Below, in pieces: positions 43,769-52,448 of a stretch of DNA of 64,000 nucleotides. Each line of letters starts with the position of its first letter. Positions within the stretch are counted from its first letter, which is position 1. Both the position numbers and the translations under genes were made by a program. Below the pieces are notes generated by a model. It did not search any database. It saw only the letters and a list, made by a program, of their open reading frames with translations, and was not told where the DNA came from. Source of the stretch: Saccharicrinis sp963663905 (lineage in GTDB: Bacteria; Bacteroidota; Bacteroidia; Bacteroidales; Marinilabiliaceae); the NCBI GenBank assembly GCA_963663905.2, contig OY760657.1, positions 4,960,001 through 5,024,000 on the forward strand, written 5' to 3'.

Positions 43769-44245
43769 TTATTTTGATTCCTCCTTAGAAACTACATCTG
43801 GGTTTCCATGATTATCAATACGTTTTTTTATTTTAGCATAACTCTCATAGATCTTTTTCTTCAAAGCTGTAGAACTTGTTCCTTCACCATAAGGAAAATA
43901 AAAAACTTTAACGCCAAATTCTTCAAGATAATCATACTTACCTGTCCAATCATCACCTACAACGAAAATATCAATGTGTAATTTTTTTACAAATTCTTTG
44001 TGATCTAAAGATCTTTGTGGTATAACAATATCAGGTGCTTTTAATCCTTCAACAATTGCTAGCCTTTCTTCAAAAGGAACAATAGGAGGGGCTTTATACG
44101 AACTTACTAATTCATCTGTACTTACACCAACTATTAATACATTTCCTAATCCTTTTGCATAATTGATCATTTTTAAATGATTACTATGAAACATATCAAA
44201 AGTACCTGAAGTGTAAACAATTAATTGTTTTTTCTTTTTCCCCAT
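43769..44245 (-). CDS. tagD: Glycerol-3-phosphate cytidylyltransferase (TagD-like)
   Basis: 158 residues of the nucleotidyltransferase superfamily. YTSGTFDMFHSNHLKMINYAK carries the H-x-x-H pair (HSNH where HIGH is usual), VSTDELVSSYK follows, and the second motif GEGTSSTALKKKI (about 130) matches the RTxGISTT region. It makes CDP-glycerol from glycerol 3-phosphate and CTP. The two glycerophosphotransferase-like genes on either side would use this product. Ethanolamine-phosphate or other polyol-phosphate cytidylyltransferases are alternatives. It has its own promoter and terminator. Confidence 0.87.
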   Translation of the reverse strand: MGKKKKQLIVYTSGTFDMFHSNHLKMINYAKGLGNVLIVGVSTDELVSSYKAPPIVPFEERLAIVEGLKAPDIVIPQRSLDHKEFVKKLHIDIFVVGDDWTGKYDYLEEFGVKVFYFPYGEGTSSTALKKKIYESYAKIKKRIDNHGNPDVVSKEESK

Positions 44246-44274
44246 TATTTATTTCTTTTTATACAAAAATCGTG

Positions 44275-44305
44275 TAAAAGTACATTAATATGCAGTAATC
44301 ACAAA
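44275..44305 (-). promoter_or_regulatory. Promoter of the tagD-like gene (-33 TTTG, 19-base spacer, TACTTTTA)
   Basis: On the reverse strand, TTTG (44305-44302) is followed after 19 bases by TACTTTTA (44282-44275), one mismatch from TAnnTTTG. It lies 30 bases from the ATG at 44245. Confidence 0.6.
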
Positions 44306-44438
44306 AATGAAATTATAGAAAATCTTGTTATTATAAAAGCAATATTATATTAATACAGTCAATCACTATTATCAAACCATTTAAAATCCCTACAAATTAA
44401 TTAATTTTGAACCCTTTTGTATCATATAAAATAAAATA

Positions 44439-45476
44439 ATGAAAGCTGTACTTTTTTGTGGACAACCATATGCCTTTGATATAATGCATTCTCTATATAA
44501 ACAACTAGAAAAACAAGGATATAAAACACTATGGTACTTCAATAAAAAAGTGGAACAATTCTTTCCTTTCGATAAAACAAAAGTTCTGCATACAACAACC
44601 ATTGATGATCTTATAAAATTTAAGGCTGATGTAAATTTTGCTCCGGGTAATGTGATACCTCATTATATTCCTGGTGTAAAAGTTCAAATTTTTCATGGTT
44701 TAGCAGGGGAAAAAACAGGTCATTTTCATATACGACATTACTTTGATTTATATTTAACACAAGGACCTTATTTTACTGAGCGATTTTTGCAACTTAAAAA
44801 GAAGTATAAAAATTTTGAAGTTAAGGAAACCGGATGGTGCAAACTTGATAGTTTATTTACCATTGATGAATCAACTGAAACGCTTAAACCAAAGGGATAT
44901 AAACATATCTTACTTTATTCACCAACATTTTCACCTAGTCTAACATCTGCAACAAAACATAAAGAATCAATATTTGAATTAGCTAATAACAAAGACTACT
45001 TTATTTACATTAAATTCCATGATAAAATGGATAAAACTGTAGCTAAAGAATATCAGGATTTTGCTGATTCTATAGATAATGTTGTTGTGTATAAACAAAC
45101 AAATATAAAACCACTACTTCAACTATGTGATTTAATGATTAGTGATACATCATCTGTAGTTTATGAATTTTTATTACTAGATAAACCTGTAATAACATTT
45201 AATTCAACATCTAAAAATATTAAATGGGATGATATAAGCAGTAGTGAGGAATTAAAAATTTCAGTCATTAAAAACCTTAAAGAAGATCCATACAAAGAAG
45301 TACGAAAATGGTTCTATGAAAACTACCATCCATATAATGATGGACTTTCAGCTGCAAGAATGGTTTCTGCCACAGAAGATTATATTAAGGAATTTGGTGT
45401 GCCTACACAACGTAAATTACCTTTCTTAAGAAGAAGGAAAATGTATAAATTATTTGGAAAGCCAACAGTTAAATAA
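44439..45476 (+). CDS. CDP-glycerol glycerophosphotransferase-like protein, copy 2
   Basis: 345 residues. Family motifs: NVIPHYIPGVKVQIFHGLAGEKTG (about 71-94), TGWCKLDSLF, ILLYSPTFSPS (about 165), FIYIKFHDKMD, LMISDTSSVVYEFLLLDKPVITF (about 229-251). Same superfamily as 41853-42947 but only moderately similar, so it probably catalyses a different transfer (for example priming versus extension). It is transcribed divergently from the cytidylyltransferase. The C-terminus is basic (RKLPFLRRRKMYKLFGK), as expected for a protein bound to the inner membrane surface. No clear promoter box was found. Confidence 0.86.
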   Translation: MKAVLFCGQPYAFDIMHSLYKQLEKQGYKTLWYFNKKVEQFFPFDKTKVLHTTTIDDLIKFKADVNFAPGNVIPHYIPGVKVQIFHGLAGEKTGHFHIRHYFDLYLTQGPYFTERFLQLKKKYKNFEVKETGWCKLDSLFTIDESTETLKPKGYKHILLYSPTFSPSLTSATKHKESIFELANNKDYFIYIKFHDKMDKTVAKEYQDFADSIDNVVVYKQTNIKPLLQLCDLMISDTSSVVYEFLLLDKPVITFNSTSKNIKWDDISSSEELKISVIKNLKEDPYKEVRKWFYENYHPYNDGLSAARMVSATEDYIKEFGVPTQRKLPFLRRRKMYKLFGKPTVK

Positions 45477-45542
45477 TTAAAATACTTACAGTACACAATT
45501 TTTATATTTAAGACTATCATTACCTATTTATTTTTAATTATA

Positions 45543-45550
45543 TATTTTTG
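45543..45550 (+). promoter_or_regulatory. Bacteroidota-type -7 element (TATTTTTG)
   Basis: Exact TAnnTTTG match 20 bases upstream of the U32 family gene at 45571. Confidence 0.55.
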
Positions 45551-45570
45551 TGGCAGTTAAAACATTATAA

Positions 45571-46827
45571 ATGAAAAGAGAAGATTTTGAAATTATGGCT
45601 CCAGTTGGTTCTTATGAATCTTTACGTGCAGCTATTAAAGGTGGAGCAAATTCAGTATACTTTGGCATTGAAGGATTAAATATGCGTTCAAGGTCATCAA
45701 ATAACTTTACAGTTGAAGACTTACATGAAATTGTTAAGATTGCCAAAGAAAATAATGTTAGAACATATTTAACTGTCAATACTGTACTTTATGATCAGGA
45801 TTTAAACTTGATGAAAAAAGTAATCATGGCTGCTAAAGAAGCTGAATTGACAGCAATTATTGCTTCTGATGTAGCTGCTATTTCATTTGCAAGAGAAATC
45901 AATGTAGAGGTTCATCTTAGTACACAACTTAATATATCAAACATAGAGTCTCTGAAGTTTTATGCAAAATTTGCAGATGTAGTAGTATTGGCTCGAGAGT
46001 TAAATATGGATCAGGTGGCTCAAATTTATCGTGAAATTGAATTACAACAAATTAAAGGTCCAAATGGAAAATTAATTCAAATTGAAATGTTTAGCCATGG
46101 TGCTTTATGTATGGCTGTTTCAGGTAAATGTTATTTAAGTCTTCATAATACTGATCATTCAGCAAATAGAGGTGCATGTTTACAAACTTGCCGAAGAAGC
46201 TATATTGTAAAAGATAAAGATACTGGTCAGGAACTTGAAATTGATAATGAATACATTATGTCGCCAAAAGATTTAAAAACCATTCACTTTTTAAATAAGA
46301 TGGTAGATGCTGGTGTACGTGTATTTAAAATTGAGGGAAGAGCTCGCGGTCCGGAATATGTTTATACAGTAGTTAAAGCTTATAATGAAGCATTAAACTC
46401 TATATTGAATGGTTCATTTGATCAGGAAAAAATTGACAACTGGAATGATGAGCTAAGTACTGTGTTTAATCGCGGTTTTTGGGATGGTTATTACCTGGGA
46501 CAAAAATTAGGGGAGTGGAGCCATAATTATGGTAACAGGGCTACTAAACGAAAAATATATATTGGAAAAGGAACAAATTATTTCCCTAAAATTGGAGTTG
46601 CCGAATTTTTAATGGAAACAAAAGAATTAAATGTTGGTGACGAAATACTAATTACAGGTCCAACAACAGGAGTTGTAAAAATGATTGTTCCTGAAATAAG
46701 AGTTGATTTAAAAGAAGTTGAACAGACAGTAAAAGGGGAGAGGTTTTCAATGCCCGTATCAGAAAAAATCAGAAGGTCAGATAAATTGTATAAGATAGTT
46801 CAATCTCATCCTTCTTTAGATCAATAA
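45571..46827 (+). CDS. U32 family protein, TrhP (YegQ)-like tRNA hydroxylation factor
   Basis: 418 residues of the peptidase U32 family. Motifs: EIMAPVGSYESLRAAIKGGANSVYFG at the N-terminus (TIM-barrel start), VHLSTQLNISN, EMFSHGALCMAVSGKCYLSLH (about 171-191), RGACLQTCRRSY with paired cysteines, and IEGRARGPEYV. E. coli TrhP works in prephenate-dependent 5-hydroxylation of tRNA U34; others of the family act in 23S rRNA hydroxylation (RlhA) or ubiquinone synthesis (UbiU/V). The length and C-terminal beta domain (about 325-418) fit TrhP best. It is followed 28 bases later by the DUF2797 gene. Confidence 0.88.
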   Translation: MKREDFEIMAPVGSYESLRAAIKGGANSVYFGIEGLNMRSRSSNNFTVEDLHEIVKIAKENNVRTYLTVNTVLYDQDLNLMKKVIMAAKEAELTAIIASDVAAISFAREINVEVHLSTQLNISNIESLKFYAKFADVVVLARELNMDQVAQIYREIELQQIKGPNGKLIQIEMFSHGALCMAVSGKCYLSLHNTDHSANRGACLQTCRRSYIVKDKDTGQELEIDNEYIMSPKDLKTIHFLNKMVDAGVRVFKIEGRARGPEYVYTVVKAYNEALNSILNGSFDQEKIDNWNDELSTVFNRGFWDGYYLGQKLGEWSHNYGNRATKRKIYIGKGTNYFPKIGVAEFLMETKELNVGDEILITGPTTGVVKMIVPEIRVDLKEVEQTVKGERFSMPVSEKIRRSDKLYKIVQSHPSLDQ

Positions 46828-46855
46828 AAACCACAAATAAAATAAATCATAGAAA

Positions 46856-47650
46856 ATGGAATACATAGGCAACATAGAAAAAATGAAAACCAGTTTAGAT
46901 GGACAAGTTCATTATTCATTACCAATAGGGGAGGAGTGTATTGAACTAAACAAATATATTGGAAAAAAAATTTCACTACAATTTCAAAATCAAATAAACT
47001 GTGTTGCCTGTGGAAAGAAAACTAACAAATCATTTGGTCAGGGATTTTGTTATAATTGCTTCACAAATGCTCCGGAAGCTAGTGAATGTATACTTCATCC
47101 AGATAAGTGTCAGGCACATTTAGGTATAAGTAGAGATATGCAATGGTCTGTTAATCATTGTTTAACTCCACATATTGTATATCTGGCCAATTCATCAAAT
47201 ATAAAAGTTGGAATTACACGTAAAAGTCAAATTCCAACAAGATGGATTGATCAGGGAGCTACTGAAGCTATTATTATAGCAGAAACTCCAAACAGACATA
47301 TTGCAGGGATAATTGAAAAATATTTAATGCAATATTACTCAGATAAAACCAGCTGGCAATCTATGCTAAAAGGTTTATCTAAAAGCTATGATTTAGCTGG
47401 TGAAAAAACTAAAGTAAAAGAACTTCTTCCTGCTGAGCTTTTAAATTACTACAAAGAAAATAGTGAATTAACTAAAATTGAATTTCCAGTTTCTAAATAT
47501 CCTGAAAAAATTAAAAGTGAAAGTTTTGATAAAACGGAGTCTATTGAAGGTGTTTTAACCGGTATTAAAGGACAATACTTAATACTAGATAATTTAAATG
47601 TATTAAATATAAGAAAACACCGGGGCTATTTAGTTAAATTAACTACTTAA
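46856..47650 (+). CDS. DUF2797 domain protein
   Basis: 264 residues of the DUF2797 family, function unknown. A treble-clef-like Cys pattern is visible: CVACGKK (about 54-60), GFCYNCF (about 68-74), then SECILHPDKCQAH (about 80-92), suggesting one or two zinc sites. The central section CLTPHIVYLANSSNIKVGITRKSQIPTRWIDQGA has a GIY-YIG-like sequence flavour, with VYLA...KVGIT...RW, but catalytic Glu assignment is uncertain. It probably shares a transcript with the tRNA-hydroxylation-like U32 gene, so an RNA role is plausible. It ends convergently and overlaps the next gene by 8 bases. Confidence 0.85.
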   Translation: MEYIGNIEKMKTSLDGQVHYSLPIGEECIELNKYIGKKISLQFQNQINCVACGKKTNKSFGQGFCYNCFTNAPEASECILHPDKCQAHLGISRDMQWSVNHCLTPHIVYLANSSNIKVGITRKSQIPTRWIDQGATEAIIIAETPNRHIAGIIEKYLMQYYSDKTSWQSMLKGLSKSYDLAGEKTKVKELLPAELLNYYKENSELTKIEFPVSKYPEKIKSESFDKTESIEGVLTGIKGQYLILDNLNVLNIRKHRGYLVKLTT

Positions 47651-48437
47651 TAATCAACTCACTTAATTCATTCCCTGTCAAATTTTTCTTAACAGCTTTC
47701 ATGTTTAAAGAAAATCTTACATGAATATTGCAATATGATGCAGGATCTAATGAATCTTTTTCTAAAGTTTTAATTTTAAAAAAATCATTTATAAAAAACT
47801 TAACGCAGCATTTTCCCTTATTATTTATTGCATTAAAATTATAATTATCAATCCATTTGTTTGTAATATATTGATTCATTTCTTCTTTATTAGAAAACTC
47901 ATTATTCAATATAATAACAGGTGCTCCTGATGAAACTTCATTAATTTTATTTAATAAATTAAAAGCAATTAGTTTAGTTTGATTATCATCTGTGTAAGAC
48001 TGAGTATTAAGGGTAAAAACATAAAAAATATAACCAGATTTAATATACTTAAATTTATACCAAGAAATTACATTTTGATTTTGATTTAGCATATTACTTT
48101 TAATTACATGTTGAGAAGTAACTAAAAGATCTAATAAGTTCTTATTCACAAATAAAATAGAATTACCTATCTCTTCAGAACTTGAATCTTGTAATAATGT
48201 AAAATAGTTTTTATTGCTAATTTTCCGGTAAAATTGATGATTGATATTATCTTTTCTTAATTCAATCAAATCAGCATTTTTATTTAATAAGGATAATGTT
48301 AAAGAATCAATATCTACATTAGAATCTGAATCCTTTATATTATCTAAATTAATAGAAATAAAAGATAATTTGTTATTATTCTGATAACAACTAATACTAA
48401 CTAAAGCAATAATAATATAGACAAAATAACGATGCAT
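47643..48437 (-). CDS. Lipoprotein with a degenerate endonuclease/exonuclease/phosphatase (EEP) fold
   Basis: 264 residues; signal peptide with lipobox VSISC (Cys17). The order of motifs recalls EEP hydrolases: FISINLDNI (strand 1), ADLIELRKD where LQE is normal, NSILFVNK, WYKFKY, VFTLNTQSY where NTHL is normal, and VIILNNEFSNKE where GDFN is normal, ending CNIHVRFSLN where SDH is expected. Thus catalytic Glu, His, Asp and Asn positions look substituted. It could be a non-catalytic envelope binding protein derived from an EEP enzyme. This is a motif-order inference and an unrelated exported protein is possible. Overlaps the convergent DUF2797 gene by 8 bases. Confidence 0.55.
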   Translation of the reverse strand: MHRYFVYIIIALVSISCYQNNNKLSFISINLDNIKDSDSNVDIDSLTLSLLNKNADLIELRKDNINHQFYRKISNKNYFTLLQDSSSEEIGNSILFVNKNLLDLLVTSQHVIKSNMLNQNQNVISWYKFKYIKSGYIFYVFTLNTQSYTDDNQTKLIAFNLLNKINEVSSGAPVIILNNEFSNKEEMNQYITNKWIDNYNFNAINNKGKCCVKFFINDFFKIKTLEKDSLDPASYCNIHVRFSLNMKAVKKNLTGNELSELIIK

Positions 48438-48518
48438 TTATAACGTTTTAGCCAATATAAAGCCAAATTAAATGCAATAACTACTTTTTACATAAGAGGA
48501 TAAAATAAGTTGATATTA

Positions 48519-49400
48519 TTATCTAATTCTTACATTATTATATTCATCTATTGAATCAATATGAATAGTAACGCCAATTTCATGTATTTTTTTTATAGCA
48601 TCTTCATAGGTTGTTGCAATTTCATGAGCTTCTGTTAAACTCATTGTTCCCGGAAGAGTAATATGAAAGGTTAATTCTGAATGATTTCCATATTGATGAA
48701 TTAAAAAATGATGTGGATCTAAATCTTTACTAAAATGATCAATTCCTATTTTTTGAATGCTTATTTGAAGATCTTCATCAATTTTTTCACCTAAAAATAT
48801 AGATAATGATTCTTTTAGTATTTTGTATGTAGTGTAAAATATAAGGAAAGAAACTAATAGACCTAAAACACCATCTACCCACCAAAAATATTTTCCAATA
48901 AATATACCTCCTAAAATGATTACACTGGAAAATGCATCACTTCTATGATGCCAGCCATCAGCAATTAAAGATTTGGCCTTTATTTTTTTTCCATAATAAA
49001 CAGAATATTGAGCCATAACCTCCTTAACAACAATTGAGATTACTGTAACAACAATTGCAAAATTACCATAAGTAACTTCTTCATGCATTCGTAATTTAAG
49101 AACGGATTCATAAGTAAAGTTAGCTCCAACTAAAGCAAGTAAAATACCTACAAAAATAGTTGACATTAATTCAGCTCTTCCATGTCCAAATGGATGTTCT
49201 TCATCTGCAGGTTTTGAAGAAATTTTAATTCCTATTAATACAGCAATAGAAGATATCGAATCGGTAAGTGTATGCCATGCATCAGCAACTAAAGCCACAG
49301 AATGAAATAAAATTCCTGCCCAAAACTTTATTATAAATAAGGCTATATTGAGTATAATTGAACTCCAGGAAACTATAATTCCAATCTTATAATTTTTCAT
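48519..49400 (-). CDS. Cation diffusion facilitator family transporter
   Basis: 293 residues with six membrane helices and the CDF cytoplasmic C-terminal domain. The two metal-site motifs are present: DAWHTLTD (about 40-47, TM2) and DGWHHRSD (about 147-154, TM5), followed by HPFGHGRAE between helices 2 and 3. The domain from about 210 (DEDLQISIQKI, HFLIHQYGNHSELTFHITL) forms the metal-regulated dimer. It exports divalent metals such as zinc, iron or manganese from the cytoplasm in exchange for protons. It starts 7 bases after the rhodanese gene, the last of a three-gene hemW-rhodanese-CDF unit. Confidence 0.94.
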   Translation of the reverse strand: MKNYKIGIIVSWSSIILNIALFIIKFWAGILFHSVALVADAWHTLTDSISSIAVLIGIKISSKPADEEHPFGHGRAELMSTIFVGILLALVGANFTYESVLKLRMHEEVTYGNFAIVVTVISIVVKEVMAQYSVYYGKKIKAKSLIADGWHHRSDAFSSVIILGGIFIGKYFWWVDGVLGLLVSFLIFYTTYKILKESLSIFLGEKIDEDLQISIQKIGIDHFSKDLDPHHFLIHQYGNHSELTFHITLPGTMSLTEAHEIATTYEDAIKKIHEIGVTIHIDSIDEYNNVRIR

Positions 49401-49407
49401 TAATTTA

Positions 49408-49812
49408 TTACTTTTTTATTACTTCTGAGTCAACTGGAAAACCAGTTTTTTTCCATTGTTTAAATCCACCTTCTAACTGAAAAACATTACTATAACCTAA
49501 ACTATTCAACCATATTGCACATTCCTGACTTCTCTTTCCGATTTCGCAGTATAAAAATATTTTACTTTTCTTATCAACTCCTTTTAACAAAATGGTTAAC
49601 GTTTCTTTTGTTTCAGCAGATTTTGCATCAACTAAACGATTTTTATTATATTCCTCGATAGAACGTAAATCAAATAACTCGCATTTTCCTATTTCATATA
49701 CTTGCTTAAAAAAATCTTCTGATTTTAATACACAATTGCTTTTCTCCTGCCCATTAACTGCAAAACAGATAGAAGTTAATAAAAAAAATAAATCAATTTT
49801 TAATTTATACAT
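49408..49812 (-). CDS. Exported rhodanese-like domain protein
   Basis: 134 residues: signal peptide (about 1-21, ICFAVNG) and one rhodanese domain. The active loop is LYCEIGKRSQECAIWL, with Cys and Arg in the usual C-x-x-x-x-R arrangement, and LEGGFKQWKKTGFPV closes the fold. Periplasmic rhodaneses move sulfane sulfur or act as thiol-disulfide partners. It lies 6 bases after hemW. The combination with hemW (Fe-S/heme) and a metal exporter is plausible for metal/heme homeostasis but not proven. Confidence 0.9.
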   Translation of the reverse strand: MYKLKIDLFFLLTSICFAVNGQEKSNCVLKSEDFFKQVYEIGKCELFDLRSIEEYNKNRLVDAKSAETKETLTILLKGVDKKSKIFLYCEIGKRSQECAIWLNSLGYSNVFQLEGGFKQWKKTGFPVDSEVIKK

Positions 49813-49818
49813 ACTGTT

Positions 49819-50946
49819 TTAAATCATAAAAAAATCAGAGATAATTTTATCTGTGATGAATTTATTATCTTCTGAAATTTTGATAAAATTATCCTCTACT
49901 ATTATATTATTTTTTTTTTGTTGATTTTCTAATTCTTTAGAAAAAAACAATTCTATATCCTTATTAATACTACTATACAAACCATCCAAATCCACACCTT
50001 TTCTGGTACGTAAACCTAACATGATTATCTCATTATATTTATCAATTTCCGTTAAATTTTCAATAGTAAAATACTCAGAATTATTGTTAACCGTATTAAT
50101 ATATTGAGCTAAATTTGAAATATTCCATTTTCGAATATTATCTACCAAAGAATGCGCTCCCGGACCAAAACCAAAATAATTTTGTCCGGTCCAATAAGAT
50201 GAATTATGTTTTGACTCAAATCCTTTTTTTGAAAAATTAGAAATTTCATAATCTATAAAACCATTTTCCTTAAAGGTATTAACCAATAGTTTATATTGAA
50301 GTAAACTTTCTGAATCAGTAATTTCATTTAATTCACCATTTTTTAACTTCAAATAAAAAGGTGTACCTTTTTCAAAAGTTAAATGATATGCTGATATATG
50401 TTGAACATTAAGTTTTATAGCAGTATCAAGTGATTCTTGCCATTCTTGAGAATTCATGCCTGGAATACCATAAATCAAATCAATACTAATATTTGAAAAA
50501 CCAGCTTTTTGAGCCAATTCAACAGCTTTTATAGCCTGATTTGAATCATGTCTCCGATTCATAAATTTAAGAATCCTATTATTAAAACTTTGAATTCCTA
50601 TACTTAATCTATTAAAACCAATTTCTATTAAATCCTTTAAATAACTCTCTGTAATGTCATCCGGATTAACTTCAATAGTGCACTCTTTTACAAATTCTAA
50701 ATTAATTTTAGTTTTTAAAGATCCTAAAATTTTTATTATATCTTCCTTATTCATCAAGCTAGGAGTACCACCTCCCATATATACTGTAGAAATTTCTTCG
50801 GATTGAAATTCAGTATATCGATTCTCTATTTCCTTTACTATAGTATTAATAAACTGATCTTTTAAAGACAAACTTGTTATACTATAAAAATCACAATATC
50901 CACATTTTTGCACGCAAAAAGGAACATGTATATATACTCCGGCCAT
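49819..50946 (-). CDS. hemW: HemW-like radical SAM protein (heme chaperone)
   Basis: 375 residues. Radical SAM motif C-x-x-x-C-x-x-C at residues 11-18 (CVQKCGYC) directly after GVYIHVPF, then TVYMGGGTPSLM, ECTIEVNPDDIT, RLSIGIQSFN and HISAYHLTFEKGTPF. The C-terminal HemW domain follows (FGFGPGAHSLVDNIRKWNI). This group is often annotated as oxygen-independent coproporphyrinogen III oxidase, but members of this length with CxxxCxxC and no second SAM region behave as heme chaperones. It is the first gene of the leftward rhodanese-CDF unit; a parS-like site lies 36 bases upstream of its start. Confidence 0.93.
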   Translation of the reverse strand: MAGVYIHVPFCVQKCGYCDFYSITSLSLKDQFINTIVKEIENRYTEFQSEEISTVYMGGGTPSLMNKEDIIKILGSLKTKINLEFVKECTIEVNPDDITESYLKDLIEIGFNRLSIGIQSFNNRILKFMNRRHDSNQAIKAVELAQKAGFSNISIDLIYGIPGMNSQEWQESLDTAIKLNVQHISAYHLTFEKGTPFYLKLKNGELNEITDSESLLQYKLLVNTFKENGFIDYEISNFSKKGFESKHNSSYWTGQNYFGFGPGAHSLVDNIRKWNISNLAQYINTVNNNSEYFTIENLTEIDKYNEIIMLGLRTRKGVDLDGLYSSINKDIELFFSKELENQQKKNNIIVEDNFIKISEDNKFITDKIISDFFMI

Positions 50947-50981
50947 TAATCAATTATTTGTTTTAAAAATTTTAACATGAA

Positions 50982-50997
50982 CGTTTCACGTGAAACA
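50982..50997. other. parS-like ParB binding site (CGTTTCACGTGAAACA)
   Basis: Matches the near-universal parS consensus TGTTTCACGTGAAACA at 15 of 16 bases; only the first base differs. The inner 14 bases (50983-50996) form a perfect palindrome. It lies in the 129-base gap between divergently transcribed hemW and vanZ. parS sites bind ParB and cluster around replication origins. Confidence 0.85.
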
Positions 50998-51024
50998 TTT
51001 GTTTTATACTATATTGCAACAAAT

Positions 51025-51033
51025 TGTTGATAA
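51025..51033 (-). other. DnaA-box-like sequence (TTATCAACA on reverse strand)
   Basis: TGTTGATAA on the + strand; reverse complement TTATCAACA differs from TTATCCACA by one base. It lies 28 bases from the parS-like site. A single 9-mer is weak evidence by itself. Confidence 0.35.
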
Positions 51034-51075
51034 CATTTTAATAAGTAACTAATTAAAATATATAATTAACTGATT

Positions 51076-51483
51076 ATGTACACTTTAAAAACATATTGGA
51101 GAACTATTATAATAATTTGTATGATTTTATTTTTAAGTCTTATGAACGTAAATAAAGTTGTACCACACCCAGAAAGATTTTTTAAGCACTTTGATAAGTT
51201 CGCTCATTTTACAATGTATTTGAGCTTGAGCTTTATCTTCTTTATTGAAAATTATTCGAATAAAAACGCACTAAGAAAATATTGGGTGATTATTGATACT
51301 ATTTTACTAGGTATAATTATTGAATTTCTTCAATTCCTTTTTACAAATTATAGAACAGGTAATATTTATGATGCCATATTTAATTGTATTGGAGTTTTAT
51401 TTGGAAGTCTTTTATTTCTGGCATTAAAAGATTTCAAATTAACATACAAATTATTATTATTTAAAAAGGCTTATAAAAGATAG
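51076..51483 (+). CDS. VanZ family membrane protein
   Basis: 135 residues with four predicted membrane segments (about 9-27, 43-59, 73-93, 105-123). VanZ features: VVPHPERFFKHFDKFAHFTMY in the first loop, with the conserved H-F-D-K-x-x-H pattern, and IEFLQFLFTNYRTGNIYDAIFNCIGVLFG in the last half. The family is widespread; teicoplanin resistance is known for the enterococcal namesake only. The gene overlaps the convergent Rrf2 gene by 13 bases. Confidence 0.88.
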   Translation: MYTLKTYWRTIIIICMILFLSLMNVNKVVPHPERFFKHFDKFAHFTMYLSLSFIFFIENYSNKNALRKYWVIIDTILLGIIIEFLQFLFTNYRTGNIYDAIFNCIGVLFGSLLFLALKDFKLTYKLLLFKKAYKR

Positions 51484-51914
51484 TATTCTGTCTTTTTATC
51501 AACTCTATTTATAATATTCTCAATTGTTTCATCTTTAAAAAGTTGAAACATCTCAGATCTTACTTTACAAAATTTTTCATGAACAGGACACGGTAATTGA
51601 TTTTCGTGTGCTGTTTTACATGAATTCATACCAATTAAACACATTTCAAACATATCCATACCATCTATAATTTTTACGATATCAAGTAAAGTAATATCAG
51701 CAGGATCTTTACCTATTGAAAATCCACCATGCGGACCTTTTGTTGATAAAAGCATTTTTTGCTTTACTAACTGTTGTAAAATTTTTCCAAGAAAGGGTGT
51801 TGGAATATTTAAATCATCTGAAATTTTTTTAATTCCAATTTTTTTGTCTTCATCTTGATTTAAAGCAAGATAAATAACAGATCTAACAGCATATTTACAA
51901 GTATTCGATAACAT
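51471..51914 (-). CDS. Rrf2 family transcriptional regulator, probable Fe-S type
   Basis: 147 residues. Winged-helix start KYAVRSVIYLALNQDEDKKIG, recognition segment IPTPFLGKILQQLVKQKMLLSTKGPHGGFSIG, and a cysteine cluster C-x6-C-x9-C (CLIGMNSCKTAHENQLPC) of the kind that binds a [2Fe-2S] cluster in IscR, RsrR and NsrR. It probably regulates genes in response to iron, redox or nitric oxide state. It reads towards vanZ, and the nearest upstream gene is rpiB, which reads in the same direction. Confidence 0.92.
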   Translation of the reverse strand: MLSNTCKYAVRSVIYLALNQDEDKKIGIKKISDDLNIPTPFLGKILQQLVKQKMLLSTKGPHGGFSIGKDPADITLLDIVKIIDGMDMFEMCLIGMNSCKTAHENQLPCPVHEKFCKVRSEMFQLFKDETIENIINRVDKKTEYYLL

Positions 51915-52007
51915 ATAAAAAGAGTTTTAAATGCTAAAATACATATTTATTTAATATCAATAGAGAATATAAAACAAAATATTAAATATCAATACTTTAA
52001 TAAAATA

Positions 52008-52448
52008 TTAGGACAAAGGAATTTTTTCTATTCTTTTAATATGCCTTCCACCTTCAAATGGAGTATTAATAAAAGCAGATACAATTTCCTTAGCTAATTC
52101 AACAGAAATAAATCTAGCTGGTAGAGAACAAATATTCGCATTATTATGAGATCGAGCTAATTCTGAAATTTCCTTATTCCAACAAAGGGCAGCTCTTATT
52201 CCCTGATGTTTATTAACAGTCATATTAATTCCATTTCCACTACCACATACAGATATACCAAAATCAACATCTGATTTTTCAACAGCTTCAGCCATAGGAT
52301 GTGCCCAATCTGCATAATCAGTACTCTCAGACGAGTGTGTACCAAAATCAATAACATTTAAATTTAATTCTTTAAGGAAATCTTTTAATACTTCCTTTAA
52401 TTCGAAACCTGCATGATCCGCTGCTAAACCTACCTTTGAAAACTTCAT
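52008..52448 (-). CDS. rpiB: Ribose 5-phosphate isomerase B
   Basis: 146 residues. Motifs: VGLAADHAGFELKE at the start, IDFGTHSSESTDYADWAHPMAEAV, GISVCGSGNGINMTVNKHQGIRAALCW with the catalytic Cys, and HNNANICSLPARFIS. It interconverts ribose 5-phosphate and ribulose 5-phosphate in the non-oxidative pentose phosphate pathway. An exact -7 promoter box lies 12 bases upstream of the ATG. It is the last leftward gene before the candidate origin gap. Confidence 0.96.
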   Translation of the reverse strand: MKFSKVGLAADHAGFELKEVLKDFLKELNLNVIDFGTHSSESTDYADWAHPMAEAVEKSDVDFGISVCGSGNGINMTVNKHQGIRAALCWNKEISELARSHNNANICSLPARFISVELAKEIVSAFINTPFEGGRHIKRIEKIPLS

